Part shown: in pieces, positions 36,920 through 44,852 of the stretch | How positions within the stretch are numbered: the stretch's first letter is position 1 | How the letters are laid out: the number at the start of each line of letters is the position of its first letter | Assembly (NCBI GenBank): GCA_039984955.1 | Contig: JBDWTN010000007.1 | Span: 620,001 to 684,000, forward strand | Direction of reading: 5' to 3' | Length of the DNA stretch: 64,000 nucleotides | From: Marinobacter alexandrii | GTDB lineage: Bacteria; Bacteroidota; Bacteroidia; Cytophagales; Cyclobacteriaceae | The notes under the pieces: generated by a model | Databases searched by the model: none | The model's input: only the letters and a program-made list of their open reading frames with translations | What the model was told of the DNA's origin: nothing | Program-made: the position numbers and the translations under genes

Positions 36920-38549
36920 TCAACAATACTAAAAGTACTGGAATCACTAAGTTGATTACCTGCCACTTAGCCCGTTCTTTTTGAACTTTAACCCGATCAA
37001 GCGGGCGGATTTTCACTTCTCTTGATCTTGTTTCTATTAAGCCAGAATCATCCGTCATGTAATCCAGAATATTGAGAATGAAATCATCATTCGCATAAGT
37101 CGTCTTAGTAAAGGGTTCTACTCCCAGTCTTAATGGCTCTCCAGTATCTGGATCAAGGCCATTACGTATGACATCTCCGTCTCCAATCACAATAACCTTA
37201 CCCGGCTGTCCTTTTTCAATAAATAAAGACTTATCAAATCCTTTCGGCACCAATCTTTTAGCATATAGTGAAGTGAATTTTCCTTCTAGTAAATAGCCTA
37301 TCGTTTTTGGTCCATCTGTAAATTTCTCTGGTCTTAGCTTATCCCCTATGTCATTAAAAGCGACCCTTACCGGTGGGCCCAAAAGTTTAGTATACTGACT
37401 CGTACTGATCAGAGGAGTCTTTATGATCCCCTCCGCTTTCACCGTATCGATTTCTGAAACAAATTGACCTAAGATTGCATCTAAGTTCCTCACGGATGGG
37501 TGCTTAGAAAAATTTGTAAGCACTGGAAAAAATGGCCATGGGAGCATTTGAATCTGAGGTTGATTGCCCATATTTCCAGATACTACCGGGAACTGACCAC
37601 TATTGACGTCAAGTACAAAATTCTGATTGATCCGAACACCATACCTGAAAAGCTGATCAGTTAAATTTGTTTCATAGGGAATTGCTACTGTACCCTCCCC
37701 ATGAGCACTATCCATACTTACAGCCAAAGCATCTATAAAATAGATGAGGTTTCCTCCCCTCATGAGGTATTGATCTATCAAATATTTTTCTCGTTCAGTA
37801 AAAGGTTTCGTAGGCTTGCCAATCACAATTACGTCATATCCACCTAACTCTTGTGTACCCTCGAGAGAAATGTCGAAAAGCTCAAAACGAGACAAAACGG
37901 TATTCTTAAAGCCTGCAATATCCAATGAATCAAGAGAACTATGACCATTCACATAAGCTACGCGCTTACTACCTCCTCCGTTCATTTGAGAAATAGCAGA
38001 TGCTAATTCATACTCCAAGCCTTCGATGCTTTGATTCAAAATACCTTCAGGCCCGGCCGCACTGCTTCCATTTAATAAATTGACAGGAATCTCATTTATT
38101 CCCTGAGAGGCCAGTGCTCCTGGGAATATCCACTTTTCCATTTTATCACCATCCGAATTCTTATAGTTTAAATTAGTAGCCTGAACTCCCTTATCTATCA
38201 GCGATTGGTAAAATTGCTTTCTGGCCTGCGTATTAGTAGCCTGTGCGGGATCGGTAAACTTGAATTGAATTCTATTTCCACTTTCAATGGCAAACTGCTC
38301 TAGCATTTCACCAATTGATTTTTGAAAGCGCTCAAAATTAGACGGGAGTTCTCCCGCTAGATACACTTCAAAAAAGACATCTTCTTTAAGATTTTTCAAT
38401 AAGGTCTTGGTAGCCTCAGAAATGGTATATCTCTTTTCTTCAGTTAGATCTAATTGAATACGAAATCTATTTGCTAACTGATTAATCAGCAGAATTGAAA
38501 GTAAAACTGTGATGGTTTGTAACCAGACTATACCTTTCCCCCTATTCAT
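36867..38549 (-). CDS. gldG: Gliding motility ABC transporter auxiliary subunit GldG
   Basis: Protein of 560 residues with an N-terminal TM helix (about 8-26), a long periplasmic ABC-auxiliary domain (DLTEEKRYTISEATK; YDVIVIGKPTKPFTE), and a C-terminal TM helix (about 533-552) ending in a short basic tail. GldG works with GldF and GldA; the transporter is needed for gliding and T9SS function in Flavobacterium (family knowledge). It overlaps gldF by 4 bases. Confidence 0.9.
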   Translation of the reverse strand: MNRGKGIVWLQTITVLLSILLINQLANRFRIQLDLTEEKRYTISEATKTLLKNLKEDVFFEVYLAGELPSNFERFQKSIGEMLEQFAIESGNRIQFKFTDPAQATNTQARKQFYQSLIDKGVQATNLNYKNSDGDKMEKWIFPGALASQGINEIPVNLLNGSSAAGPEGILNQSIEGLEYELASAISQMNGGGSKRVAYVNGHSSLDSLDIAGFKNTVLSRFELFDISLEGTQELGGYDVIVIGKPTKPFTEREKYLIDQYLMRGGNLIYFIDALAVSMDSAHGEGTVAIPYETNLTDQLFRYGVRINQNFVLDVNSGQFPVVSGNMGNQPQIQMLPWPFFPVLTNFSKHPSVRNLDAILGQFVSEIDTVKAEGIIKTPLISTSQYTKLLGPPVRVAFNDIGDKLRPEKFTDGPKTIGYLLEGKFTSLYAKRLVPKGFDKSLFIEKGQPGKVIVIGDGDVIRNGLDPDTGEPLRLGVEPFTKTTYANDDFILNILDYMTDDSGLIETRSREVKIRPLDRVKVQKERAKWQVINLVIPVLLVLLIGGIKWYLRKKKFANLD

Positions 38550-39274
38550 CCTTTCTGTACGTTTAGTATTATCCGAGTGAGATAAATAAATAACACAATC
38601 ATGGAAAGGAAATAGGTCACATCACTTAGATCAATCAAACCTTTGCTCAGAACCTCATAATGAGATAAGATTCCGATTTGTTCAATGATGTAAGAAGTTT
38701 CCGACCATATATTAATTGCGGCAATCGAATCAAATCCGGTGTAGAAGACAAAACACAAGAAAGCTGCTAATATGAATGATACAATTTGATTACCAGTCAA
38801 GGCAGATGATAGCACTCCTATTGCTGTGAAAATTCCCCCTAATAAAATCAAACCAATGTAGGATCCAATTATTCCAGCTGTATCTATATTTCCAACAGGA
38901 TTCCCTAGATAAGACAATGAGAAGTAGTAGACCAAAGTTGGTAGAACTGAAAAAATCACCAGTAAAAATCCAGCAAGAAATTTCCCTATTACTATTTCAA
39001 TATCTCTAAAAGGAAGTGTGTACAGTAGCTCAATAGTCCCTCCTCTTTTCTCTTCGGCAAAAGACTTCATGGTGATGGCAGGAATCAAGAACATAAAAAC
39101 ATAGGGTGCTAGAGAAAACAAAGTTTCCATACTTGCATAGCCATAATCCAGCACATTCGTGTCAGGAAAAATCCACATCAGCAAACCAATACCAGTTAAG
39201 AAAATACCGATTACTACGTAAGCAATGAGTGAATCTAGAAATTCATTTATCTCTTTTTTTAGGATAGTAATCAT
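38546..39274 (-). CDS. gldF: Gliding motility ABC transporter permease GldF
   Basis: ABC-2 type inner membrane permease of 242 residues with six predicted TM helices. Motifs are FLIPAITMKSFAEEKRGGT and ELLYTLPFRDIEIVIGKF, both typical of ABC-2 permeases. It is translationally coupled to gldG. Its start lies 8 bases from the left copy of the short direct repeat that flanks a palindromic element, so expression from the gldA promoter has to cross that element. Confidence 0.9.
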   Translation of the reverse strand: MITILKKEINEFLDSLIAYVVIGIFLTGIGLLMWIFPDTNVLDYGYASMETLFSLAPYVFMFLIPAITMKSFAEEKRGGTIELLYTLPFRDIEIVIGKFLAGFLLVIFSVLPTLVYYFSLSYLGNPVGNIDTAGIIGSYIGLILLGGIFTAIGVLSSALTGNQIVSFILAAFLCFVFYTGFDSIAAINIWSETSYIIEQIGILSHYEVLSKGLIDLSDVTYFLSMIVLFIYLTRIILNVQKG

Positions 39275-39282
39275 AGAATTAG

Positions 39283-39397
39283 TTTACTTGAATACACCCC
39301 TATAATCCCCTCAAGGGGATAATCGCCAAGTTCAAATAATTCATTAATAGAACGAATTCCTCCCTTGAGGGAGGTTAGGTGGGTGTCCAATTTACTT
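39283..39397. mobile_element. MITE-like palindromic element with 7-bp direct repeats
   Basis: TTTACTT at 39283-39289 is repeated at 39391-39397. Between them, 39294-39386 begins ACACCCC and ends GGGTGT, with inverted copies of CCCTCAAGGG near both ends (39308-39317 and, reversed, 39362-39371). Each arm forms its own hairpin: ATCCCC/GGGGAT and CCTCCC/GGGAGG. Removing the interval between the TTTACTT copies leaves the DUF559 stop 9 bases before the gldF ATG, which is a normal operon spacing. This supports insertion with a target-site duplication. The element encodes nothing obvious. Confidence 0.65.
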
Positions 39398-39751
39398 CTC
39401 ATTGATTCTATGATAAATTTCATTAACCACCCATGTGATATTGTTCTTAACATCAAGATCATCAAATATTAAAACCTTGATTCCTTTAGATTCCAAATGG
39501 TTAGTCCTCTTCTTATCATAAGAAACCTTCCATTCATGCGTAGCTCCATTTATTTCAATTGCTAATTTCTTTTCATGGCAATAAAGATCAACTATGTAGT
39601 TAAGTATTGGAACCTGCCTATGAAATTGAACTCCCAATTGTCGCTTCCTCACTTCCTGCCAAAGAAGTACTTCAGAAAGCGTACTGTCCTTTCTTAGTGC
39701 TCGAGCTTTTTCTTTTAAGTCTTTCCTGTATGGAATTATTTCATTTCTCAT
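39392..39751 (-). CDS. DUF559 / Vsr-like endonuclease-domain protein
   Basis: Protein of 119 residues. It opens with a basic helix (LKEKARALRKDSTLSEVLLW), continues with QFHRQVPILNYIVDLYCHEKK and a LAIEING catalytic-type strand, and ends with GIKVLIFDDLDV. This order, D...ExN, is that of DUF559, a relative of Vsr and restriction-like nucleases. The cellular role is unknown for the family. Its start overlaps the gldA stop by 4 bases (ATGA), so it is made together with GldA. It precedes the palindromic element and gldF. Confidence 0.85.
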   Translation of the reverse strand: MRNEIIPYRKDLKEKARALRKDSTLSEVLLWQEVRKRQLGVQFHRQVPILNYIVDLYCHEKKLAIEINGATHEWKVSYDKKRTNHLESKGIKVLIFDDLDVKNNITWVVNEIYHRINEK

Positions 39752-40647
39752 TTCTCTTTGGTCAGTTCTTGAAAAATTCCTTCCAATGATTGCTCTTCTT
39801 TTAAGATATTAATCAAGGGTAGAGCATGCTCCCCTGATATTTTCATGATTTTCTTTCTAGGATCTTCCTTGGAGTTTATTTGATAAATCCATTCTTCCCT
39901 GAGGGTAATTTCGAGATCTTCATTTTCAAATAGATCTGTATCAATACCTTCTTCAAATTCTACTCGATACCCGACTTTATCGTTTGTAGATGATTTAAGG
40001 TTTCTCACCTCATCGTCTGCTACTATTTGGCCCTTATTTATAATCACCACCTTATCACAAAGAGCTTCCACTTCTTGCATGATATGAGTAGATAGTATTA
40101 CGGTCTTGTCCCTACTAGCCTCTTTAATCACTTTTCTAATCTCAACAAGCTGATTTGGGTCTAATCCACTTGTAGGTTCATCTAGTATTAAAACCTTAGG
40201 ATCATGTATCAGTGCCTGAGCTAATCCAACTCGTTGGCGATAGCCTTTTGAAAGTGTTCCAATCTTTTTTTGCTGTTCACGTTCCAATCCACACATTTCA
40301 ATCATCTCTTTAATCCTACTATTCTTATTTTTTAATTTATAGGATGAGGCGACAAAACCAAGATACTCCTTGATATACATTTCAAGATACAGTGGGTTAT
40401 GTTCTGGCAGATACCCCGTGAGTTTTTTTACCTCCAGCGGATCGACTGAAACGTCTATTCCGTCAACACATACTGATCCAGATGTCAGACCAATGTATCC
40501 TGTGGCGATTTTCATGGTGGTAGATTTTCCTGCTCCATTCGGACCCAGGAATCCTGTAATCTTACCTTTTGATGCCTCAAAAGATATATTATCTAGTGCT
40601 TTTTGTGCTCCGTAAGTTTTGGTTAGATGATCTACTTTAATAGACAT
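39748..40647 (-). CDS. gldA: Gliding motility ABC transporter ATPase GldA
   Basis: Protein of 299 residues with a full ABC ATPase: Walker A GPNGAGKST (about 35-43), the signature LSKGYRQRVGLAQAL in place of LSGGQ, Walker B VLILDEPTSGLD, and a switch His in ILSTHIM. The C-terminal 90 residues form the extra domain of ABC-2 ATPases. It energises GldF/GldG. First gene of a likely five-gene operon. Assignment as GldA rests on the neighbouring gldF and gldG. Confidence 0.9.
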   Translation of the reverse strand: MSIKVDHLTKTYGAQKALDNISFEASKGKITGFLGPNGAGKSTTMKIATGYIGLTSGSVCVDGIDVSVDPLEVKKLTGYLPEHNPLYLEMYIKEYLGFVASSYKLKNKNSRIKEMIEMCGLEREQQKKIGTLSKGYRQRVGLAQALIHDPKVLILDEPTSGLDPNQLVEIRKVIKEASRDKTVILSTHIMQEVEALCDKVVIINKGQIVADDEVRNLKSSTNDKVGYRVEFEEGIDTDLFENEDLEITLREEWIYQINSKEDPRKKIMKISGEHALPLINILKEEQSLEGIFQELTKEK

Positions 40648-40778
40648 TGAACTAAAAGTCGCTCTGACAGTTTACAGGTTTGATGTTTCTTTGCGATCAA
40701 TAGATCAGAAAACGCAATTATCGGGCAAATATTTCTATATGCGCTCATAACTACAATATTGATTTTATAAAATCCTGT

Positions 40779-41303
40779 ATGATCACTATAATCAGCGGTA
40801 CAAACCGTAAAAATTCTATCTCAAAACAAGTTGCTCTTCAATATCAACAAATATTGAAAGATCATGATACAGACTCCACCCTTGTAGATTTGAAAGAACT
40901 TCCTTCAGACTTTATGGCGACTGCTTTATACGAGAATCAAGGTACAAATGTAGAATTCAATCCCTTGAGAGATCACATGAAACAAGCTCAAAAATTTGTA
41001 TTCATCGTGCCAGAGTATAATGGTTCATTTCCAGGGATATTAAAGGTCTTTCTTGATGCACTAGAGTTTCCTGGTACATTAACAGGGAAAAAGTGCGCAC
41101 TAGTTGGTCTTTCATCGGGCATTCAGGGAGGAGTGATGGCCATGAGTCATTTGACAGATATTTTCAATTACTTAGGAATGCACGTCATGGCTTCCAAGCC
41201 TAAGTTAATTCAGATCAATAATAAAATGGAAAACGGTAAGATTGCAGATGAATCTTACGTTAAAAGACTGACTGATCAAGCTCAAGCCCTAATAAACTTT
41301 TAA
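40779..41303 (+). CDS. NAD(P)H-dependent FMN reductase family protein
   Basis: Flavodoxin-fold protein of 174 residues. The FMN phosphate loop is SGTNRKNSISKQVA; VPEYNGSFPGILKVFLD and GLSSGIQGG line the flavin site. Members reduce FMN, quinones or azo compounds with NAD(P)H. It diverges from gldA and lies 1 base before the DinB-like gene, forming a likely two-gene unit. Confidence 0.88.
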   Translation: MITIISGTNRKNSISKQVALQYQQILKDHDTDSTLVDLKELPSDFMATALYENQGTNVEFNPLRDHMKQAQKFVFIVPEYNGSFPGILKVFLDALEFPGTLTGKKCALVGLSSGIQGGVMAMSHLTDIFNYLGMHVMASKPKLIQINNKMENGKIADESYVKRLTDQAQALINF

Positions 41304-41304
41304 T

Positions 41305-41847
41305 ATGCTGGAAAATCTCATCAAACTTCTCTTGTACTACAAATCATTAGGAGAAAAATCTTTCGAATCATTATCCGATGAGGAGTTGCACCTTATCCCT
41401 GGAGATGGATCGAATAGTATTCCGACTATTGTGAAACACTTATGGGGAAATATGATGTCTCGCTGGACGAATTTTCTAACTGAAGATGGAGAAAAAGACT
41501 GGCGAGATCGTGAAGGAGAGTTTGAGATAACCATTAAAAACCGAGATGAGTTGATTGTAAAATGGGAGGAAGGTTGGTCATGTTTTCTTGGTGCAATCCA
41601 AAACTTAAATAAAGATGATTTGAATCGCACCGTATATATCAGAAATGAAGGTCATACGGTCATAGATGCAATCCATCGTCAACTTGCACATTACAGCTAT
41701 CACATCGGTCAGATTGTGTATTTGGCCAAAATAATTAAAGGAGATGATTGGAAATCTTTATCGATCCCAAAGGGCGAAACTGAAAAATACAATCAAGAGA
41801 AATTTTCCAAAGAAAAGGATGCAAAGCACTTTACCGATGAGGTTTGA
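41305..41847 (+). CDS. DinB-like metal-dependent protein (DUF1572 type)
   Basis: Protein of 180 residues predicted as a four-helix bundle. Histidines in VKHLWGNMMSRWTNF and in HRQLAHYSYHIGQIVYLAK match the three-His metal site of the DinB/YfiT superfamily. Relatives include thiol transferases and DNA-damage-inducible proteins; the function of this branch is not known. Confidence 0.78.
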   Translation: MLENLIKLLLYYKSLGEKSFESLSDEELHLIPGDGSNSIPTIVKHLWGNMMSRWTNFLTEDGEKDWRDREGEFEITIKNRDELIVKWEEGWSCFLGAIQNLNKDDLNRTVYIRNEGHTVIDAIHRQLAHYSYHIGQIVYLAKIIKGDDWKSLSIPKGETEKYNQEKFSKEKDAKHFTDEV

Positions 41848-41963
41848 ATAGTGATTTATCCACTTCATCGTCAAAGCATTAGGGTTTGTAGTAAAAGTCA
41901 AAAGAGGAACCACAGAATGCGATATCCTTGCTAACTTAAACAGTTAATAGCTGAAGGGTAAGT

Positions 41964-44852
41964 ATGCGTAGAATAGGTTTAGTCACCACATTTTTCATCT
42001 TAATTTCACCACTTTTTGGACAGTCGTGTTTGCAAAAGCTTGATAGTGCAGAATATTTTAAATACTCTTATCCATTAAAGTCTAAATTCTACGCTAATTC
42101 ACTGTTAACAGATCTTGACTCAGGACTCTGTGTGACAGAAATAGGTATTTCAGGACTCTATAATAACGTAGGACTCATTCTGTGGGAAGTCAACGATAAG
42201 CAAAGGAGTCTTAATGCTTTGCATAATGGCCTCACTTATGAAACTGAAAGTAAGGATTCCATAAATCAGGACTTATTAGGCATTTATTATAATCTATCAG
42301 CTCTGTATCAAGAACTAGGAAAGTTTGATGAAGCAGGTAAATATCTCAATCTGGCAGGGAGAGTTACAGAAAAACATCTCAGAAAAGAGGCCAAGGCACA
42401 AATCAGGTATTTATATCGGTCTGGTATTTATCATCGAGAAGTAGGGAATTTTCAAGAAAGTCTTACTGCTCTAAATGAGGCATTGGAAGTGGGGAATAGT
42501 TTCAATGATTCTTCTAAAATCGCTTTACAAATTGAACTTGGCACAACTTATCGTCATTTTGGTGATCTTCCAAAAAGCGAAGTTGAATTGCTAAAGGCCA
42601 TAGAAATGGCTAAGGGGAAGGATGAAATTCAATATTTCCGAGCAATTGATCGTTTGTCCGCTCTCAAAATAGAGCAAGGAGAATACTCTGATTCTGAAAA
42701 TTATCTACTTCACAACCTTGAGAAAAAAAGTGACAACTACAAGGACGATAAGGTAGTGATGCTGGAAACACTTAATGGCTTAAGTATACTCTATTACCGA
42801 CTTAACGACTTAAAAACTGCGAATAACTATATGGATCAGGCTCTGAATGTAGCTGGTGATATTCGAACCATTCGTCCATACATGATTAATAACCTTGGAA
42901 CGATATATAAAAGGCAAGGTGAGATTGAAAAAGCCGAAGAGTGCTTTAAGGAAAGTTCAGAAGGGTTTTTGAATCTCTTTGGATCAATGAATCCAGACTA
43001 TGCAAGTAGTCTTAGCAACCTTGCTAGTGTGTATAAGGACAAAGGTGAATTAGGAAAAGCACTTGATTTATACATGAAAGTGCTAGACATGGACAAAGTA
43101 ATTTATGGTACTGAGCATGCGAATTATGCAACCTCACTAAATAATGTAGCGCTCCTCTATCTTCAATTCGGGAATTACTCTCTAGCGGGAAAGCTCTTAG
43201 TGGACGCCAAAAGGATTCGTGCCAAAACATTGGGAAACTATCACCCATTGTATATCAAGACTGTAAATGATCTTGGACTTTATTACATGATTATAAAAGA
43301 TTACCAGTCTGCCATGGAGTCATTTGATCATGCGCTTTCTGCCGAAATTAAACATATGCAGGATATTTTTCCTGTGCTTACGGACAATCAGCGAAAGTTA
43401 TACTTTGATGAAACACGCTATAACATTGAACGATTTTGTTCACTTGCCTTTACTGATGAAAATATTGGAAGTGAATATGCTGAAAATGCGCTCAATCATT
43501 TTTTGAATACCAGGGGGATACTATTCTATGCTTCAGAAAAGATGAGAAAACTCATTCAAAATAGTGGGGACGATAGAATTAAGAAAGACTATAATACCTG
43601 GAGGGAAAAGAAATACGGACTAGCACAAGCCTATCTACTCACTGAAGAAGACAGAAGAAATAAGGGACTTTCTATCACATTACTAGAGGATGAATGTGCC
43701 CGATTAGAGAAAGATCTCTCAAGAAAGTTTAAGGTTTTTGCTGATCAGGAAAAAACCACCTATCATCACTGGGCTGAAATAAGCAATTCACTGGAGGATA
43801 GCACGGCGATGGTCGATATTATACAATATCGAGATTACAAAGTGGCTGTAGTAGATGCGAAAATAGATCAAGCCTTTGAGGACGAATCACATTATGTTGC
43901 ATTTGTTATCAAGCGCGATAGCGTGCTAGCCCCAGTCAAGCTTGCTGCAATTGATTTTACGAAAGGGTTTGCAACCTATCGAAATGCGTTAAAGTATGGC
44001 GTGAAAGACAAACTAAGCTATGGGATTTTTTGGGAACCCATTGACAGGCAACTTAGCGATATAAATAAACTCTACATTTCTCCTGATGGAATCTATCACA
44101 AATTAAACCCTGTGGTTTTTTACAATGCAAACGCAAATGAGTACATGTCTGACAAGTATGACGTAATCAACATCACAAGTGGTAAAGATTTACTTTATCG
44201 AAATCAAAGGGATTTAGTTACAGATGCAAAGATCTTTGGTAATCCAGACTTTTCTCAAATCGAAGGTTATAACTTAAAACAACTACCCGGAGCTGAGAGG
44301 GAGGCTAGTGATATCAGTGAGATTCTGGATGTTAGAAGATGGAAGACAGATACCTATTACTTCACAGATGCTACAGAAGACCAGATCAAAAGCTTTTCAA
44401 ACCCTGGAATTATTCATATTGCTACGCATGGGTATTTCATTGAAGATCCTAACCACACGGATCCATTGCATAGCTCGGGATTATTCTTAAGTAAAAATGA
44501 ATCAAGCGAAAATGATGGGCTTCTCTCCGCATATGAAGCGATGAATCTAGTCCTAGATCAAACCAATCTTGTAGTGCTTGCGGCTTGCGAAACAGGTTTA
44601 GGAAAAGTTCAAAATGGTGAAGGGGTATTCGGACTTCAGCGTGCATTTCTAGTTGCAGGTGCAGAGAACGTTCTCTTATCACTTGTCAAAATTAATGACA
44701 ATGCTGCTCGAACTTTCATGAACCTATTTTATAAGGAACTTCTGATTGTGAAAGACCCACAACAAGCTTTTTTCAATGCACGGTCTGCATTCAGAAAGGT
44801 GGATTCAAATCCGTATAACTGGGGTGCATATATTTTGGTATCTAAAGGCTAA
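41964..44852 (+). CDS. Exported TPR-CHAT protein (caspase-like protease fold)
   Basis: Protein of 962 residues with a signal peptide (1-20, ending PLFGQ), about ten tetratricopeptide repeats (about 60-470), a linker with long helices, and a C-terminal CHAT domain (about 640-962). The catalytic pair is visible: His822 in IATHGYF and Cys875 in LAACETGLG. CHAT proteins are clan CD cysteine proteases usually switched on by a partner bound to the TPRs. Export of such a protein is common in Bacteroidota but its targets are unknown. Its stop codon overlaps that of the OmpA-LysM gene by 4 bases on the other strand. Confidence 0.88.
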   Translation: MRRIGLVTTFFILISPLFGQSCLQKLDSAEYFKYSYPLKSKFYANSLLTDLDSGLCVTEIGISGLYNNVGLILWEVNDKQRSLNALHNGLTYETESKDSINQDLLGIYYNLSALYQELGKFDEAGKYLNLAGRVTEKHLRKEAKAQIRYLYRSGIYHREVGNFQESLTALNEALEVGNSFNDSSKIALQIELGTTYRHFGDLPKSEVELLKAIEMAKGKDEIQYFRAIDRLSALKIEQGEYSDSENYLLHNLEKKSDNYKDDKVVMLETLNGLSILYYRLNDLKTANNYMDQALNVAGDIRTIRPYMINNLGTIYKRQGEIEKAEECFKESSEGFLNLFGSMNPDYASSLSNLASVYKDKGELGKALDLYMKVLDMDKVIYGTEHANYATSLNNVALLYLQFGNYSLAGKLLVDAKRIRAKTLGNYHPLYIKTVNDLGLYYMIIKDYQSAMESFDHALSAEIKHMQDIFPVLTDNQRKLYFDETRYNIERFCSLAFTDENIGSEYAENALNHFLNTRGILFYASEKMRKLIQNSGDDRIKKDYNTWREKKYGLAQAYLLTEEDRRNKGLSITLLEDECARLEKDLSRKFKVFADQEKTTYHHWAEISNSLEDSTAMVDIIQYRDYKVAVVDAKIDQAFEDESHYVAFVIKRDSVLAPVKLAAIDFTKGFATYRNALKYGVKDKLSYGIFWEPIDRQLSDINKLYISPDGIYHKLNPVVFYNANANEYMSDKYDVINITSGKDLLYRNQRDLVTDAKIFGNPDFSQIEGYNLKQLPGAEREASDISEILDVRRWKTDTYYFTDATEDQIKSFSNPGIIHIATHGYFIEDPNHTDPLHSSGLFLSKNESSENDGLLSAYEAMNLVLDQTNLVVLAACETGLGKVQNGEGVFGLQRAFLVAGAENVLLSLVKINDNAARTFMNLFYKELLIVKDPQQAFFNARSAFRKVDSNPYNWGAYILVSKG

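Noticed and set aside
39271-39465. Minus-strand 64-codon frame across the palindromic element
   Set aside because: It overlaps both the DUF559 gene and the gldF start, and most of it is a translation of the repeat element itself.
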